Source of the DNA: Piromyces finnis
Lineage: Eukaryota; Neocallimastigomycota; Neocallimastigomycetes; Neocallimastigales; Neocallimastigaceae
Length of the DNA stretch: 64,000 nucleotides
Direction: 5' to 3'
Assembly (NCBI GenBank): GCA_002104945.1
Contig: MCFH01000007.1
Location: forward strand, 273,501-337,500
In this document: in pieces, positions 26,175-39,858 of the stretch
Layout: the number at the start of each line of letters is the position of its first letter
Position numbering within the stretch: position 1 is the first letter of the stretch
The notes under the pieces: model-generated
Database searches by the model: none
What the model was told of the DNA's origin: nothing
The model's input: the letters and a program-made list of their open reading frames with translations, nothing else
Translations under genes and position numbers: made by a program

Positions 26175-27460
26175 TTAGCCTTTGGAATGGATTCAAATGC
26201 TCGATTGAAAATGTTTATATGCCTCATAGTTGTCACAATATCTATGTTGATCACGTATAGTTAGAAGTTCGCTTGTAGTTACAAACTCACTCGTCCCATC
26301 CATCGATTCTTGTTGGTGATTTTAACATGTCTAAAGTAAAAAATTAAGAAGCATGGAGATATTAAAGCAGTTAAAAACTTTCATTGTAAAGATCTTAAAG
26401 GAAATTCAATCAAAGCGAAATACTATGATGATAATAAGTTTATTGAAACTAAAAATTTTATTAAATTATGTTATGAGTACTCAAAGTTTGCCTATGGCTT
26501 CTACTGGCTATTGAAAGCAAGAAGCGGATACAAGTTAGATGCTAAAATTGCAGAAGCTGGCAAACTTGTTGATCCTGTTTGTCCTAACTACTGCCAATGT
26601 TGCAAGAGTTATTAGATTGTCCAACTTATAGAGATATTCGTATTAAACATTACAATTCCATAGTCCAACTATTGAATTTTTTCAGTCAACGTAGTTCCAA
26701 TAGTCCTATCAATAATAATGAAAATGTTTATATCAGTAGAAATAGTAATAATAATAATAATAATTTTAATAATAATTATAATTTTAATAGTAATAGTAAT
26801 AATAATAATAATAATAATTTTAATAATAATTATAATTTTAATAGTAATAGTAATAATAATAATAATAATAATTTTAATAATAATTATAATTTTAATAGTA
26901 ATAGTAATAATAGTAATAATAGCAATAGTGAAGATAATAATTCTAATTTAAATAGCAATATAGTTAGTAATAGTTCTAATAATCCGGCGAATATTAATGT
27001 GTATGATTATTCTAGTGTGTGCAATAAAATATTTAAATTTCTTTTTGGGGGAAGAAGTTTTAATAATATCAACTACAATTTAAGGGAATGGAAAGAATTC
27101 TGCAAATGTCAGATTCATTCTGGCACTGTAACAGCGGAACTTCTAACCAAAATCATGCCTTTTGTTATTGGCCAGCAATAGTCAATATTCAAAAGGTTTG
27201 AAGCAACATCCAAGAGAGATCATAATTTTGTCATGGGACAAAGTTTTGATCTTTGACTCAGTGTCCCATTGGAAGTCAAATACAATTATTATACTTTAGT
27301 GTAATAGTGGCTTTCTTACTTTAATTAAAATTACCAGAATACATTATACCCAATTTTTATTCATGTAAACATATTTTTTTTATTTTTATTTTTAATTTTG
27401 CTTTTTTATAACATCTATTATAATTTTGATTAAATTAATGATGATGTTAAAAAAAATTAC
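26175..27460 (+). mobile_element. Truncated and internally deleted LINE copy
   Basis: Same family as the element at 4583-9390. It begins inside the endonuclease (matching about 5570-5745), then jumps near 26340 to sequence matching about 8150, losing the whole RT core. It continues through the C-terminal segment and 3' UTR. A second small deletion removes the middle of the zinc knuckle. In-frame stops are present. The Asn-rich tract carries a 54-bp unit three times. The 3' UTR is well conserved with the long copy, including the segment starting CAAAGTTTTGATCTTTGACT. Confidence 0.9.
26746..26908 (+). repeat. 54-bp minisatellite, three copies, in LINE Asn tract
   Basis: Three head-to-tail units encode a poly-Asn run, then FNNNYNFNSNS. 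The TTTT landmarks fall at 26764, 26818 and 26872, exactly 54 bases apart. The long LINE lacks this expansion. Confidence 0.92.
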
Positions 27461-29444
27461 ATAAATTTTATATTTATATAATAAAATAAAATGATATATA
27501 TTACTATATCAAAAAAAAAAAAAAAAAAAAATACAAAATAATTATTCAATTTTTTTTAAATTAATTATATATAATTAGTTATATATCTTATTAAAGTATT
27601 GTTATTAATAGTAATAAATATAATAAAGAAGAATTCATTTATTTTATATTTAAATTAATTATATAATTCATGCATTTTTTTTTTTTTTAAAAAAAAAATA
27701 CTAATCAATTTAACATCACCATAATACAACTATGTACAAGAAAAAAAATATAAAATTTAACATTTAAATAAATATGTAATTGAATATTTTATTAATTTAA
27801 ACATGGAATAATAGAATTTTATTCATTAAAAATAAAATAATTCTATTCTACTTTTATAATTTACTATCCATTTTTGATTTTCTATCAAAATATTTTATTA
27901 CACAATTGCTCAGCAATATAGTTTATCATACTATTTAAATAATATTTTTTGCTCATTTAAATATACGAATTCATTACAAAAGGATTAGTAAAATAAAAAT
28001 ACTACTCATATACATTTCTATTGCTGTATTTTTCATTATTTTATGATATAACTGTAAAATATCTAATTAGATGTGTTGAATAAATATCATTATGGATATA
28101 AATTTTTTTTATTGAATGTATAAGATATATTGTTATATCCTATTAACTTTATTTATATAAACAAGAAAAAAATCTAGAATTATTGATTGTTAAATTAACT
28201 ACAAAATAACATTCTATAATATATTTTAATAATTCACAAAATTATATATATTAAATATTAATAAATATTATGAAATCCATAATTAAGATGAAATAATAAT
28301 AAAATTACTACTATATTTATTTTGTTAGATAACATATATTATATATATAATATATAAAGAAAATATATAGATGAAATAATATTGAATTAGTTTTCCTATA
28401 GTTAAAAATTATCGAGAATTAAATTTGAAATATATTGAATTTTATATATATATTTAAACATAAATAAATGTAACATTTCACAATTAAAAATTAGTATAGT
28501 ATTTTCATTTTAACCTTATTATTTTTATTAACTTTTACTATTAACTAGATTAGAATATGAAAAATTTTTTTGTAAATTGAAAATTTTAATTTAAATCATT
28601 CATTAATAATTGTATAAAATTTAATTAAAATTAAATTAAAAAAAAAAAACATTCTTAAATAAAACTATTTCGATATTAATTTAGGCATTAATAATTCTTA
28701 TTAATATTTACTCCTAAATTGTAATAGCAAAAAATAATAAACATATTAATATTTATATTATTAAAAACAACTTAATAATTATAAGAGAAAATATATATAT
28801 ACGATAAAAAATAATTAATATAACATATGTAAAATGAACTTTTTTTATTATAGCAATATTTTATTAAACTTTAAATTTATTTTAAAGTATACATTGTGAA
28901 TTATTGAATTATTAAATACTGAATTAACTAAGATTACATTAATATTTTTCTTTAAAATTATACCACAATTATTAAATAATATACTTAAAAAAATTATACA
29001 AAGTTTTAATTTTTATTATAAGTATATTCAATTTTTATTTATTTGTTATATACCTTTTAATTAACTATTCCAATATTATTTAAAGATACTATAAAATTAG
29101 GTAAAAATTTAAAAAATTCAGTTATATAATTATATTAATTTTTTTAAAAAAAATTAATTAAATTTTTTATTAAAAACCTCTATAAAAATTTTTATTAAAA
29201 TTTTCTATAAAATTTCTATATTCGATATAGCTTCAATAATAATCAATTTGTATTTTATATATTTCATTATTCAGAGAGAATATAATAAAATATATTTTCG
29301 CAAGTTAAATAAATTTATAGCATTATTTTTCATTTCCAATTTTAACGTTATTACTTTTTAGTTATCATTGAAAAATTCACTTCAATTATTAACAGAAAAA
29401 TATATGTGTATCATTATTACATAAAAAAGTAATAAGACCAGAAT
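27461..29444. other. 2 kb AT-rich spacer upstream of chitin synthase
   Basis: No coding or RNA signal seen. Contains several poly(A)/poly(T) runs (27510-27530, 27676-27700). Presumably includes the chitin synthase promoter at its right end. Confidence 0.5.
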
Positions 29445-32400
29445 ATGGCTTCAATTTCACATTATAAAGGAAATAGAAAGTCTATGGCAGATGAACTTTC
29501 TAAAGAAATGAGTCTTCTTCTTAACACTACTTTTGATAATAAACAAACTAAAAAACATAGACATAATAAAAAAAACAGAGAAACTCATCAACCATCATCA
29601 ACAAGTCATTCTTTAAAACCACATAAATCGAAAAAAAAAAATAATAAATTGTATCCACATGAAAATAATATAAATAATAATAGGAATAATGGAAATATAC
29701 CTAATTTAACAAATAATGAATATTCTTATTATATAAATCAAGAGGACAATTATAATTCATATAATATTGAACCAAATTGTTATACAAATGATATTTATGA
29801 TAATAACGACAACTATTCAATTAATAACGGTGAAAATGGTAATTTATTCATAACATCAAATTATTATCCATATTCGGATATGCCAATTCAAAATGAGGAA
29901 GAACCTTATTACGCAACTTCAAATCATTATCCATATTCTGACACACCAATTCAGAACGAAGATAGTAAGCAAATTTTAATATTATATATTTTGAGAAAAG
30001 TAGTGATATATAAAAAAAAAAAATAAAATAAAAAATAAACATTTTTTGTAAACTAATATAATTGCTTTATATATTTTGTATCCATATAAATATATATTTT
30101 TTAACTAATTTATTAAAACTATATAGATTTTTATTATGATGGTAATAATATTAAAAATTTTGAAAATGAATATGATTATTTAATTGATAAGAAACCTACA
30201 TCAAATACAGAATTTGAAAATGAATATAATAATAAAAATTATTCTAATGTTGATTTATCATATTGTGATCAAGATCATATTTCTTCATCCACGAATTTTC
30301 CATTTAATAATTATATTTCTGAAAATAATGAAAATGGTTATAATTCATCAATTCAAGAATATAATAATAGTAATAATAACAATGATAATATATATTTAAA
30401 TTCTGATAATAGTAATAGTATTTTTATTTATATTAATAATGATTATAATATTAGTTAAAATTATATTTATAAATGTACATATAATATAATGATTAATATT
30501 AATTATTTTTTTTTAATATAATATTTAAAAGATATGAATAGAGGTAATATTCAAGCCTCTGGTTTAACAGTTGATTCTATGTTATCACAAACGACACCTC
30601 TAAATTATGAAGAAATACTAAATAACGAATTAAGAAACAAATATAATACCAAAAATCCTTTGTGTTCATCAGATTTATCAAATCCAAATAATGCTTACTA
30701 TAAAAATAATAGAAAAAGACATAATCATAATAACAATGCTAATTATTCAAATTATAATAGAATGGATGAAGAAGGAAATACTTCCAATAATATAGAAGAA
30801 ATAAAAAGAAAACGTTCTCTTGTTAAACCAGAACGGTCGAGGAGAAGAAATAAATATATAAATTATACTCTAGAAAATCCTAATTACGTCATGTTAGAAC
30901 ATAGTTTTGAAGAGAATAATGAAACATACTCAGTTTATCAACATTCCTTAAATAATGATAATAATAATTATAATCAAAGTACATATGTCAATTATGACTA
31001 TGAAAAAAATAATTCTATAATATTAATGACTGAAGAAGAAAAGCTGAAGCGTCAAAGTAATATTTTTGTAAAAAAAAATGCTATTGATCCTGATTTTGGA
31101 AGATCTGAGGAAGTAGAAGAAACTCAAGATGAAAATACAGAATCTTATAAAAAAATATGGTGGACGATGGTATCCAATGCCTGTACATGTTATATACCTA
31201 ATATACTATTAGAAAGATTTAAGAAAACTGATTCTGATGTACAACAGGCATGGAGAGAAAAAGTTACTCTTTGTACTATTATTTTTATTATCTGTATTAT
31301 TTCAGGATTTTTTACTTTTGGCTTAAATAGTATCATATGTAATAATGAAACCACTAAGATTCATTATACCGATACAACCTTTTCTCTTCATGGAGTTGCT
31401 TATGATATATATATTAAGAATTTTAATGAAACTAAGAGACTTCACAGTATAATCAGTGCATCTAAGAATCAAGACATGGGTCAATACTTTTTAGACATTA
31501 ATTCAAAAAGCGCATGTCAGAAAGTTATCAATTATAATTATAATAAAAATAGTTGTTATTCTAAAACTATTGAAACATCCCTTATAAAAGAACATAAAGA
31601 AGATAAGCATTGCTATGAATCAAATGATCTTCTTAAAAATCCTGATATTGATGTAAGAAAGTTAGGAAATGTATACTATTCTTGGGATGATTTAAAAAAA
31701 TTAAGAGATAATAAGGATAGAAAAATGGTAATATATAATGGGAATGTTTTAGATATAACTGATTATCTTTCAACTGGACTGACGACTTTTGGAAGTAAAT
31801 TTACAGATATTATTCGAAATAAAGCAGCTATGGATATAACATATACAATAACGAAAAATAAAAAGTTCAAAAATTCTGTAAAATGTATGAGTGAGATATA
31901 TAAAGTAGGTACTATAGGTAAAAGTTCGTCTGGATGCATTGTAAGTAATATTTTATTAGTACTGACATTTATATTCGTTATTGGGGTAATTTTTATAAAA
32001 TTCTGTATGGCGTTAGTTTTTAATTGGTTCCTTAAATGGAAAATGGGAGATCGTTCAGGTATTATTAAAAAAATATCTGAAGAAGAAAGAAGAATGATCA
32101 AATTAAGAGAAACCAAAAATTTGAATAGCGAAATTAATAGTAACAACAAAAATAATAGAAATAAATTAAGAGAAAGCATTTCTATATCAACTTTATTAAA
32201 TAATAGTACTAATAAACGCATGAGTATGAATATATTTGATGAAACAAATCGTAGAAATAGTACTGGACAATTATCATTATTGAATCATGATAATAATAAC
32301 TCTGAAGATAAAAAAGTTTCCATCAAACAACAAAATAGAAAAAGTATGACAAGTCGATTTTCAATTCCAATGCCAGGAGAAGGTTCTAGAACAAATATTA

Positions 32401-34646
32401 GTAAAAGTAATAGTAACTTCACTTTACCAAGTTATCCAAACCCATTTAGAGCAGATGGCGTCGGTTCTTCTTCTTCTTTAAATGAACTTGTTAAATCAAA
32501 AAGAAACAGTATAAGTAGTTGGGACCCTGTACAGCCATTAACTAACTCTCAAAGTATAAATATTAATAATAATAAGAGAAAAAGTATATTTTCTACTATT
32601 AATACTCCACCATTAGATGCTATTTTTAAGAATACTCAAGTTCATTCTTCCTCATTAATTACTAATAATACTCAAACTAATGAAATAAATTCAAAATCTT
32701 TACCAGAGCCAACTTTACCAAATGTTGGAATATTAGATGAAGACATAATACCAGCAATAACAAATTCTCCAACTAGTAAAAGAATAAGTACTATTCAAAA
32801 TTCTACCAATGACAATAAAATATCAAATATTGGTTTATTAAACAATAATAATAATATAAATACAACTGAGGGAAATGTTGTTATAGGAAAGCCTATTACA
32901 ACAAATTCTACAATTGAAGATTTACTTCATACCATTCTTTTAGTTACATGTTATTCCGAAGGTCATGATGGTATAGCTAATTCATTAGATTCACTTTCAT
33001 ATACAGACTATCCAGATTCACTTAAATTAATAATCGTTATTTGTGATGGTTTAGTCAAGGGTGAAGGTAATGACAAATTAACCCCTGATGTTGTTGTTGA
33101 TATGATTGATCCAGGAGATGGAAGCAATTATCATTGTAATGAACCTGAACCAAAAAGTTATGTAGCAATTGCAGAAGGTAAGAAACGTCATAATATGGCA
33201 AAAGTTTATGCTGGTTGGTATAGATATGCTATAAATGCCTATGATCGTAAAATTCCAATGATTGGTATTGTAAAGTGTGGAACTGAAAGTGAGCGAAATG
33301 GCCCAAAAAAGGAAAAAAAACCAGGAAATCGTGGTAAAAGAGATTCACAAATTATGTTATTAGGATTCCTAAGTAAAGTAATGTTTAATGATCGTATGAC
33401 GGAATTTGATTTTGATCTTTTTACAAAAATTCATGAAATTACAGGTGTTTATGCCGATATTTATGAAAGCATTATGATGGTTGATGCTGATACCATTGTC
33501 GATAAGGACTCTCTTGCTCATTTGGTTGCATGTCTAGTTGAGGATCCAAAGATTATGGGATTATGTGGTGAAACTCAGATTGCTAATAAAACTGAAAGCT
33601 GGGTTACAATGATTCAAGTCTTTGAATATTATATTTCTCATCATATGTCTAAAGCATTCGAATCTGTATTTGGTGGTGTCACCTGCCTACCGGGTTGCTT
33701 CTGTATGTATAGAATTAAATCCAGGAAGGGTGTGCATGGTTACTGGGTTCCAATTCTTGCTAACCCAGCAATTGTTGAACAGTACTCTGAAAATAAAGTA
33801 AATACATTACACAAGAAGAATTTATTACTTTTAGGTGAAGATCGTTATTTATCAACATTAATGTTAAGAGAATATCCAAAAAGAAAAATGGTATTTGTAC
33901 CTCAAGCAACATGTAAAACTATTGTTCCAAGTGAATTCAAGGTTCTTCTTTCACAAAGACGGAGATGGATTAATAGTACTGTTCATAATCTTCTAGAGTT
34001 AGTTCTTGTTAATGATTTATGTGGTACATTTTGTATTTCAATGCAGTTTGTAGTTTTAATGGAATTAATTGGAACAGTCGTATTGCCAGCAGCAATTTTC
34101 TTTACTTATTATTTAATAGGAACTTTCTTTTTTTCTGGATCTAAAAATATAATTTCACTTTTACTTATGGTTCTAATTATGGGATTACCAGCTATCCTTA
34201 TTAGTTTAACTTCTCGTGAAATGAAATATATATTATGGATGATGGTATATCTTTTAGCTCTTCCTATATGGAATTTTGTTTTACCAGTTTATTCTTTCTG
34301 GCATTTTGACGATTTTAGTTGGGGTCAAACACGTATGGTTGAGGGTGAGACAAAAAACAAAAATGATGATAATAAAATGGACAAAGATGAGGTAGAAAAT
34401 AAATTTAATAGTTCGGAAATTATTATGAAAAAATGGGAAGAATGGGAAAAGATTCGAAGAGCAGAATTATTGGCTAATGAATTCTATCTTCATTCTACAG
34501 AAAAGAGTGAAGGTGATATGGGAAATTATACTACTTTTTATAATGAAACTCAACCATCACAAATAAATAGCACAAACAAAAGATATACTGGATCCTTTAA
34601 TAATATTATATTAGATAATCATAATATATATAATTATCATAACTGA
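29445..34646 (+). CDS. Chitin synthase, class IV-like, with cytochrome b5-like domain
   Basis: Three exons (29445-29964, 30127-30411, 30532-34646) give about 1639 residues. The first two exons and the start of the third encode a very long Asn-rich, presumably cytosolic N-terminus. Then come a membrane helix near 31265-31330, an extracellular part, and a cytochrome b5-like domain (YNGNVLDITDYL near 31735). A two-helix membrane segment (about 31935-32030) and a Ser/Asn-rich linker follow. The glycosyltransferase core has MMVDADT, GGVTCLPGCFCMYR and QRRRW (about 33953), then C-terminal helices. There is no myosin motor, which separates it from class V/VII. It makes cell-wall chitin from UDP-GlcNAc at the plasma membrane. 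The exon 2 donor could also be six bases later, in the same phase. A start at 30534 without the first two exons is an alternative. Confidence 0.9.
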
Positions 34647-35242
34647 AATATTAATATATATATTTATTTACTAATATATTTATAAGAAATGTAAATATTA
34701 TACCATTAATATTAAATAATTATTACTTATCATTATTTATCAATTATTGTAAATTTTTTTAATTTATTAATTAAATAATATTTCGTTTATTTTATGTGAT
34801 ATATTATGATATATAATCAAACAATGATGTTTAAATATTATTAACTATAACATTATTAAATTTGTAAACTATCTCACATGTTTTTTTTAATATTATTATT
34901 ATTATTATTATTATTATATTCGTTTTTCAGTTAATAAATTTCGTCATAATAATTATTATTTATTATTATGATTATTATTATTAAATAAATATAATTAAAA
35001 AAATATATATATATAAATTTTTGAGTTGGTATCATTTGTTGTTATCAATAAATTGAAATAGTAGTAGAATTAAAATAATTTTTAATATTTATCTATATAT
35101 ATCTATACATCTTAAAAAATATTGGTAAATTATTATTGTAATATAGTATAATATGAATAGTTTCATAAATATTGTGAATTTTTAAATATAATATTCTTAA
35201 TTTAATATATCTTATTTTCTTTTTGTATTATGGCTAACTACG
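34647..35242. other. Convergent spacer, chitin synthase / KAP3
   Basis: Shared 3' flank of two facing genes. AT-rich with a short (ATT)n run at 34890-34917. No gene seen. Confidence 0.5.
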
Positions 35243-38200
35243 TTATACACTATAATCATCATCTGGGACATTTAATTCACCATATATTCTTCTCATTCTT
35301 TCTTCTTCATCATTATAATTGTCATCATCACTAGAATCAAACATAGAATTTTCATCATATTCATCATCATATTCTCTTCCTTTCCAACCTCTAGTATTAT
35401 ATTCAAGTACTTCTTCGTTCATCATACCATCACCTGGATCTTCTTCCATTCCAAGAGTATTTGCCATTAATCTTAACCATTCAGAATTATGCCACTGGAA
35501 TCTTTGCTGACGAATTTTTATAACCCATTCATCATTTGTTTCCTAATTTTTATAAATAATTTATATAGTTCATATCAGTTAATAAATAAAATATAATATA
35601 ATATAATATAATATATATTATTATTATTATTACAGCTATAATGTCAAGGCATGTATCACACATTTCTCTTATTTTTACATTTCTATCATATAACAAATCT
35701 ATTAAATAGGATACAATATCTATAAAATTATCATAGTAATTTAATCAATCAATAATATTAATATTTTGGCATAATAAAATAATGATATTTATTGTTTATA
35801 AGATTAATTATTATTTGAAATACACACGTGTCTGAATTAAGAGGACAGTTCTAGTACTCTCATGTAATAAAAACTGATATATAGCGTATATAATTTGTAA
35901 AATTATTTCATCATCTTCTTCCTTACCTAAAAATATTGTTTATATAAGTTATTTTAAAATATGTAAATATAATATAATAATTAAATTAATATTTATTACT
36001 AAAAATTTATAAATATTTAAAAATAAAATAAAATTAATAACATACATATCATTAATGTAATTAATAAAGGTATAATGTCCATTTCAATTACTTTTGGTGC
36101 AATTCCTTCGTCATTTGACATTGTACCTAATAGTACTACATATTGTAATGTTACATCATCATCTTCGCTTAATTGGTTTTCTGATGAAGAATTCTTTTCT
36201 TCATAATAAGAATAATCAGAATCACCCAATGATTTTAATTCTTTATTATCTTGTGCACTAGCTAATGTCTTGGAATTTACACATACCTCTTGAAGTTGAC
36301 TTGCAATTAATTCTAAAAGGTGATATGTATCTGTTAATTTCGCCCAATCAAACTCTTCTATGGTAAGATTAGAAAGAATACCTAATAATTCTACTAATAA
36401 ATCTGGAGTTTTAAGTGATTTTTCTAATAATAACATAATATCATCAATATAATCAAGAAATAACATTTTTGTTGGTCCTTCATGCATTGAAATATTACGT
36501 ATCATTTTAAGTAGAAGTGGATCATGTGTTTTTAATGCACGTTTCATTAAAAATTTAATTCCATGATCTTCACACATACATTCTGCACATTTAATATTAC
36601 ATGCTAAATTAATACCTAATGCAATTAAATCCACATCGACTCTATCACCTTTGGTTTCTAATATCATTTTCATTATCTTTGATTTTATAATTGAAAATAA
36701 ATTTTAAATTAACAATTTGAATATATAAAATATTGAATTCTTCAAATATATATTATTTATTATAAAACAAAAACTATATTACCGTTGGAATAATATCTGT
36801 ATATGAAAAAGCAAATTTATTTTTATCATCAATACTTAATTGATATAATAATTGTATTATATAAGTATAATTTTGTTTTACTTGAATTAATTCACATATT
36901 TTTGGAATAAATCCATATTTTACCATAAGTGTTCTTATTTCTTGATCATGTGAAAGATTAATTAAAAGTCTTAAAATTATATTGAATAAACTTGAATTTT
37001 CTGGTTGTAATAATTTCAATATTTTTGGAAGGAATTCATTTGATAATTCTAAAAATTCTTGTTTATTATCTTTAAAAACACTAAGTTTTTTCAAAAAAGT
37101 AATTATTACTACTAAAAGTTGTGGTAATTTCCGATCTAATAAAAATACTAAATATTTTATTACATCTCGTTTTAACATTTTAACTTCAATAGTTAGATCT
37201 TCTGCAAGATTTAATAATAGATGAAATAATATAAATAAAAGTTGATCTTGTTTCTGTAAAAGAGATTGAAATTTTTTATTTTCATGTTCTAAGTTTTTAG
37301 CTAATTGAGTATTTTCAGTATTTTGCTGATATTTTATTTTTAGATTTTCTAAATCTTCTTTCCATATTTTTTCACGGCTAATTTCTTGATCTGCAATTTT
37401 TAAACACATATCTCCTATCTTTTGGGAAGTAATTATTGGATGATATATTGAATAATTTGAGAAACAGAAAAATATATATATAATGTTTGTAACTAATTCT
37501 AATGATTTTTTTCCATCCTCTCTTAATACACGGGCCAAAGCACTAACAAATAATTCTATTTTTTAATAAAAAGAAATTATAATTTTTGCATATTATTATA
37601 GAAAAAGAAATATATTTTCATTAATAAATGTATTATTAATCCCATAATTAAAATTCATTATTTATAAATTATTAAATTATAAATTATAATTTAATGACAT
37701 TTTTTAATAACATATTTTTATATTATATTTTAAAGTAATTAATTACCATCTCCTAATAAAATTTCCATATTTTCTGGTACTTTAACTAATTGCAACAATA
37801 ATCTTGTACTCCTAATTTTATCATCCATGTCTTCATATAATAAAGATATATAATCATCTAATTTTTCAATATATGCTTCTTCCTATTTATTATAATTATG
37901 AATAATATCTAATTAATATTTCTTTAAATAAAAGTTATAAATATATCAACTTTACCTCAAATTTATTTTCCTGTATTTGTATCATTTGTTTTTTCAAAGT
38001 ATGCTTATCAGGATCACCTCCACACATTGACATTTTTCTTTTTTGTAAATAGTAAAGCTGTTGCTCAACATCATTTATTCGTGAAGGATGAATTAATTTA
38101 CATTTATCTACTAATTCTTTAGCTAATTCTGAAATATCACTATTTGCTGATAAAGATTTGATTTTGATACTGATATTATAATAGTAATATTTATATATTG

Positions 38201-38557
38201 AAATATTGCAATATATTATCATTACTAATTAATAAATCAATTTTATTAATATTATATTTTTTATTATATATAGCAAATATTTTACATCTTCTGCATTTGT
38301 TTTTTTTCACCAAGTATTGGGTATTCATTATCATTCATAATCCATGCTTGCACTGTATAATTAACAATAACAGCACATTCATTAGGATGGACGTCTATAT
38401 CACCTGTCGTAACTTTTCTTTATATAATAAATATCGAAATAGGAATAAATATAAAATAGAACCTCCTTTCATTCAAATAGTTATACAAATTTATAAATAC
38501 TATAAATATTTATATATACCTTTTTACAACATAAGGTTCTTTAGTTTCAGACATCAT
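35243..38557 (-). CDS. KAP3: Kinesin-associated protein 3 (kinesin-2 accessory subunit)
   Basis: Nine minus-strand exons give 802 residues, close to animal KAP3: 38520-38557, 38286-38417, 37956-38169, 37747-37882, 36783-37555, 36046-36676, 35828-35926, 35634-35719, 35243-35542. Landmarks are VKRKVTTGDIDVHPNE, QKIIKIKSLSANSDIS, CKLIHPSRINDVEQQLYYLQ, SALARVLRED, TNIIYIFFCFSNYS, YLIDLLYD and WHNSEWL. The middle is armadillo-repeat helices. KAP3 forms the heterotrimeric kinesin-2 that drives anterograde intraflagellar transport. Its presence implies a flagellated stage, as in zoosporic fungi, since non-flagellated fungi lack it. The acidic C-terminus (DEYDENSMFDSSDDDNYNDE) differs from the animal one. 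Start is the first of two adjacent Met codons. Confidence 0.93.
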
Positions 38558-38795
38558 TATTACTAATGTATACGGATTGTATTCTATAAAATACTAAATA
38601 TTAAAATATATTATGTGCAATTGAAAATCTCGAATAATTTTTTAATTTTTAAATACATAAAATTCATTAATATCAATATTAATGAAAATACTACTTATAT
38701 TTTATATTATTTAATATCTATTATAATTATATTTTGTTTTAATTATTAAAAGAAATAGATATATTTTAACAACAAAAGTAAAATATAGTATAATC

Positions 38796-38850
<55 letters not shown>

Positions 38851-39600
38851 GTAGTAGTAGTAGTAGTAGTAGTAGTATTAATAGAAATAGTAATACTTTT
38901 TTTTAAAAAAATATATATATATATATATCAATGCTATTAAAGCTGTTAATCTATTTAGAATATTTATTTTTATTTTATAAAAAAAATTCAAATTTTTATT
39001 TTTTAAACTTAAATTATAATTAAATTTATTATGTAAAATAGAATAAATAATAATTTGAAAAATAAATCATAATTTCATATTTCTTAAAAAAATAAAAAAT
39101 AAAAAATAAAAATAAAAACAATAATATAATATATAATATATATTATTGTATTTTGAATAACTTTTTTTATATTAAGATTAATCAAAATTTTTTAAAATTA
39201 AAATTATAAACGACAAAAGCTTAATCAATTTTCAATAATTTAATTATTGAAAACATTTACACAACAATCAAAAATAATTATACAAGTTTTAGTTTATAAT
39301 ATAGTTTCTATATATTAAAATTTATAATTAGAATTTATACTTTTTTTAAATTTTTTAATTATGAAAATCTAATGAATATAAAAAAATAAATAAATAAACA
39401 ATTTTGAAGAAATTTTTAAAAATAAACATTATTTCAAAAATGTAAACTATTTGATATATTATTATTAAATAAATAATAGTGATACAATAATATTATCTAT
39501 TAAAAGTTTTAAAAACATTTTATAATGTATAAATAATAATAAATAATAATAAAAAAAAGGTATTATAAACTAACACTTATATTTTTCTTTTTTAAAAAAT

Positions 39601-39632
<32 letters not shown>

Positions 39633-39858
39633 AATCAATAAAGTTTTTTATAAATTAAAAAATGTTACATCTTATTATTAAGACATAAAAATATTAACTT
39701 ATATTTATATAATTTATATAATTTTAAATTAATATGGCAGCTTTAATCTTTTTCTATATAAATTATATTTTGAAATTCTTAAATTTATATGAATGTCTTT
39801 CTTTTCATACTTTCATATATTCAATTATTTATTATTTTTTTTTTATTTCAATAAATAC
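38558..39858. other. 1.3 kb spacer upstream of KAP3
   Basis: KAP3 promoter side and 3' flank of the cyclophilin gene. AT-rich, with a compound microsatellite at 38797-38877 and a poly(A)/AAAAG purine run at 39600-39632. No coding signal. Confidence 0.5.
38797..38877. repeat. Compound (AAT)n-(AGT)n microsatellite
   Basis: About 17 AAT units followed directly by about 9 AGT units, some 240 bases upstream of the KAP3 start. Confidence 0.92.

Noticed and set aside
29445-30026. Separate Asn-rich small protein upstream of chitin synthase
   Set aside because: It runs to a stop only by reading through a good GTAAGC donor. Splicing in phase through 30127-30411 into the chitin synthase exon is more consistent.
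29445-34646. Class V/VII chitin synthase with myosin head
   Set aside because: No motor P-loop or switch motifs occur in the N-terminal part, which is Asn-rich and disordered.
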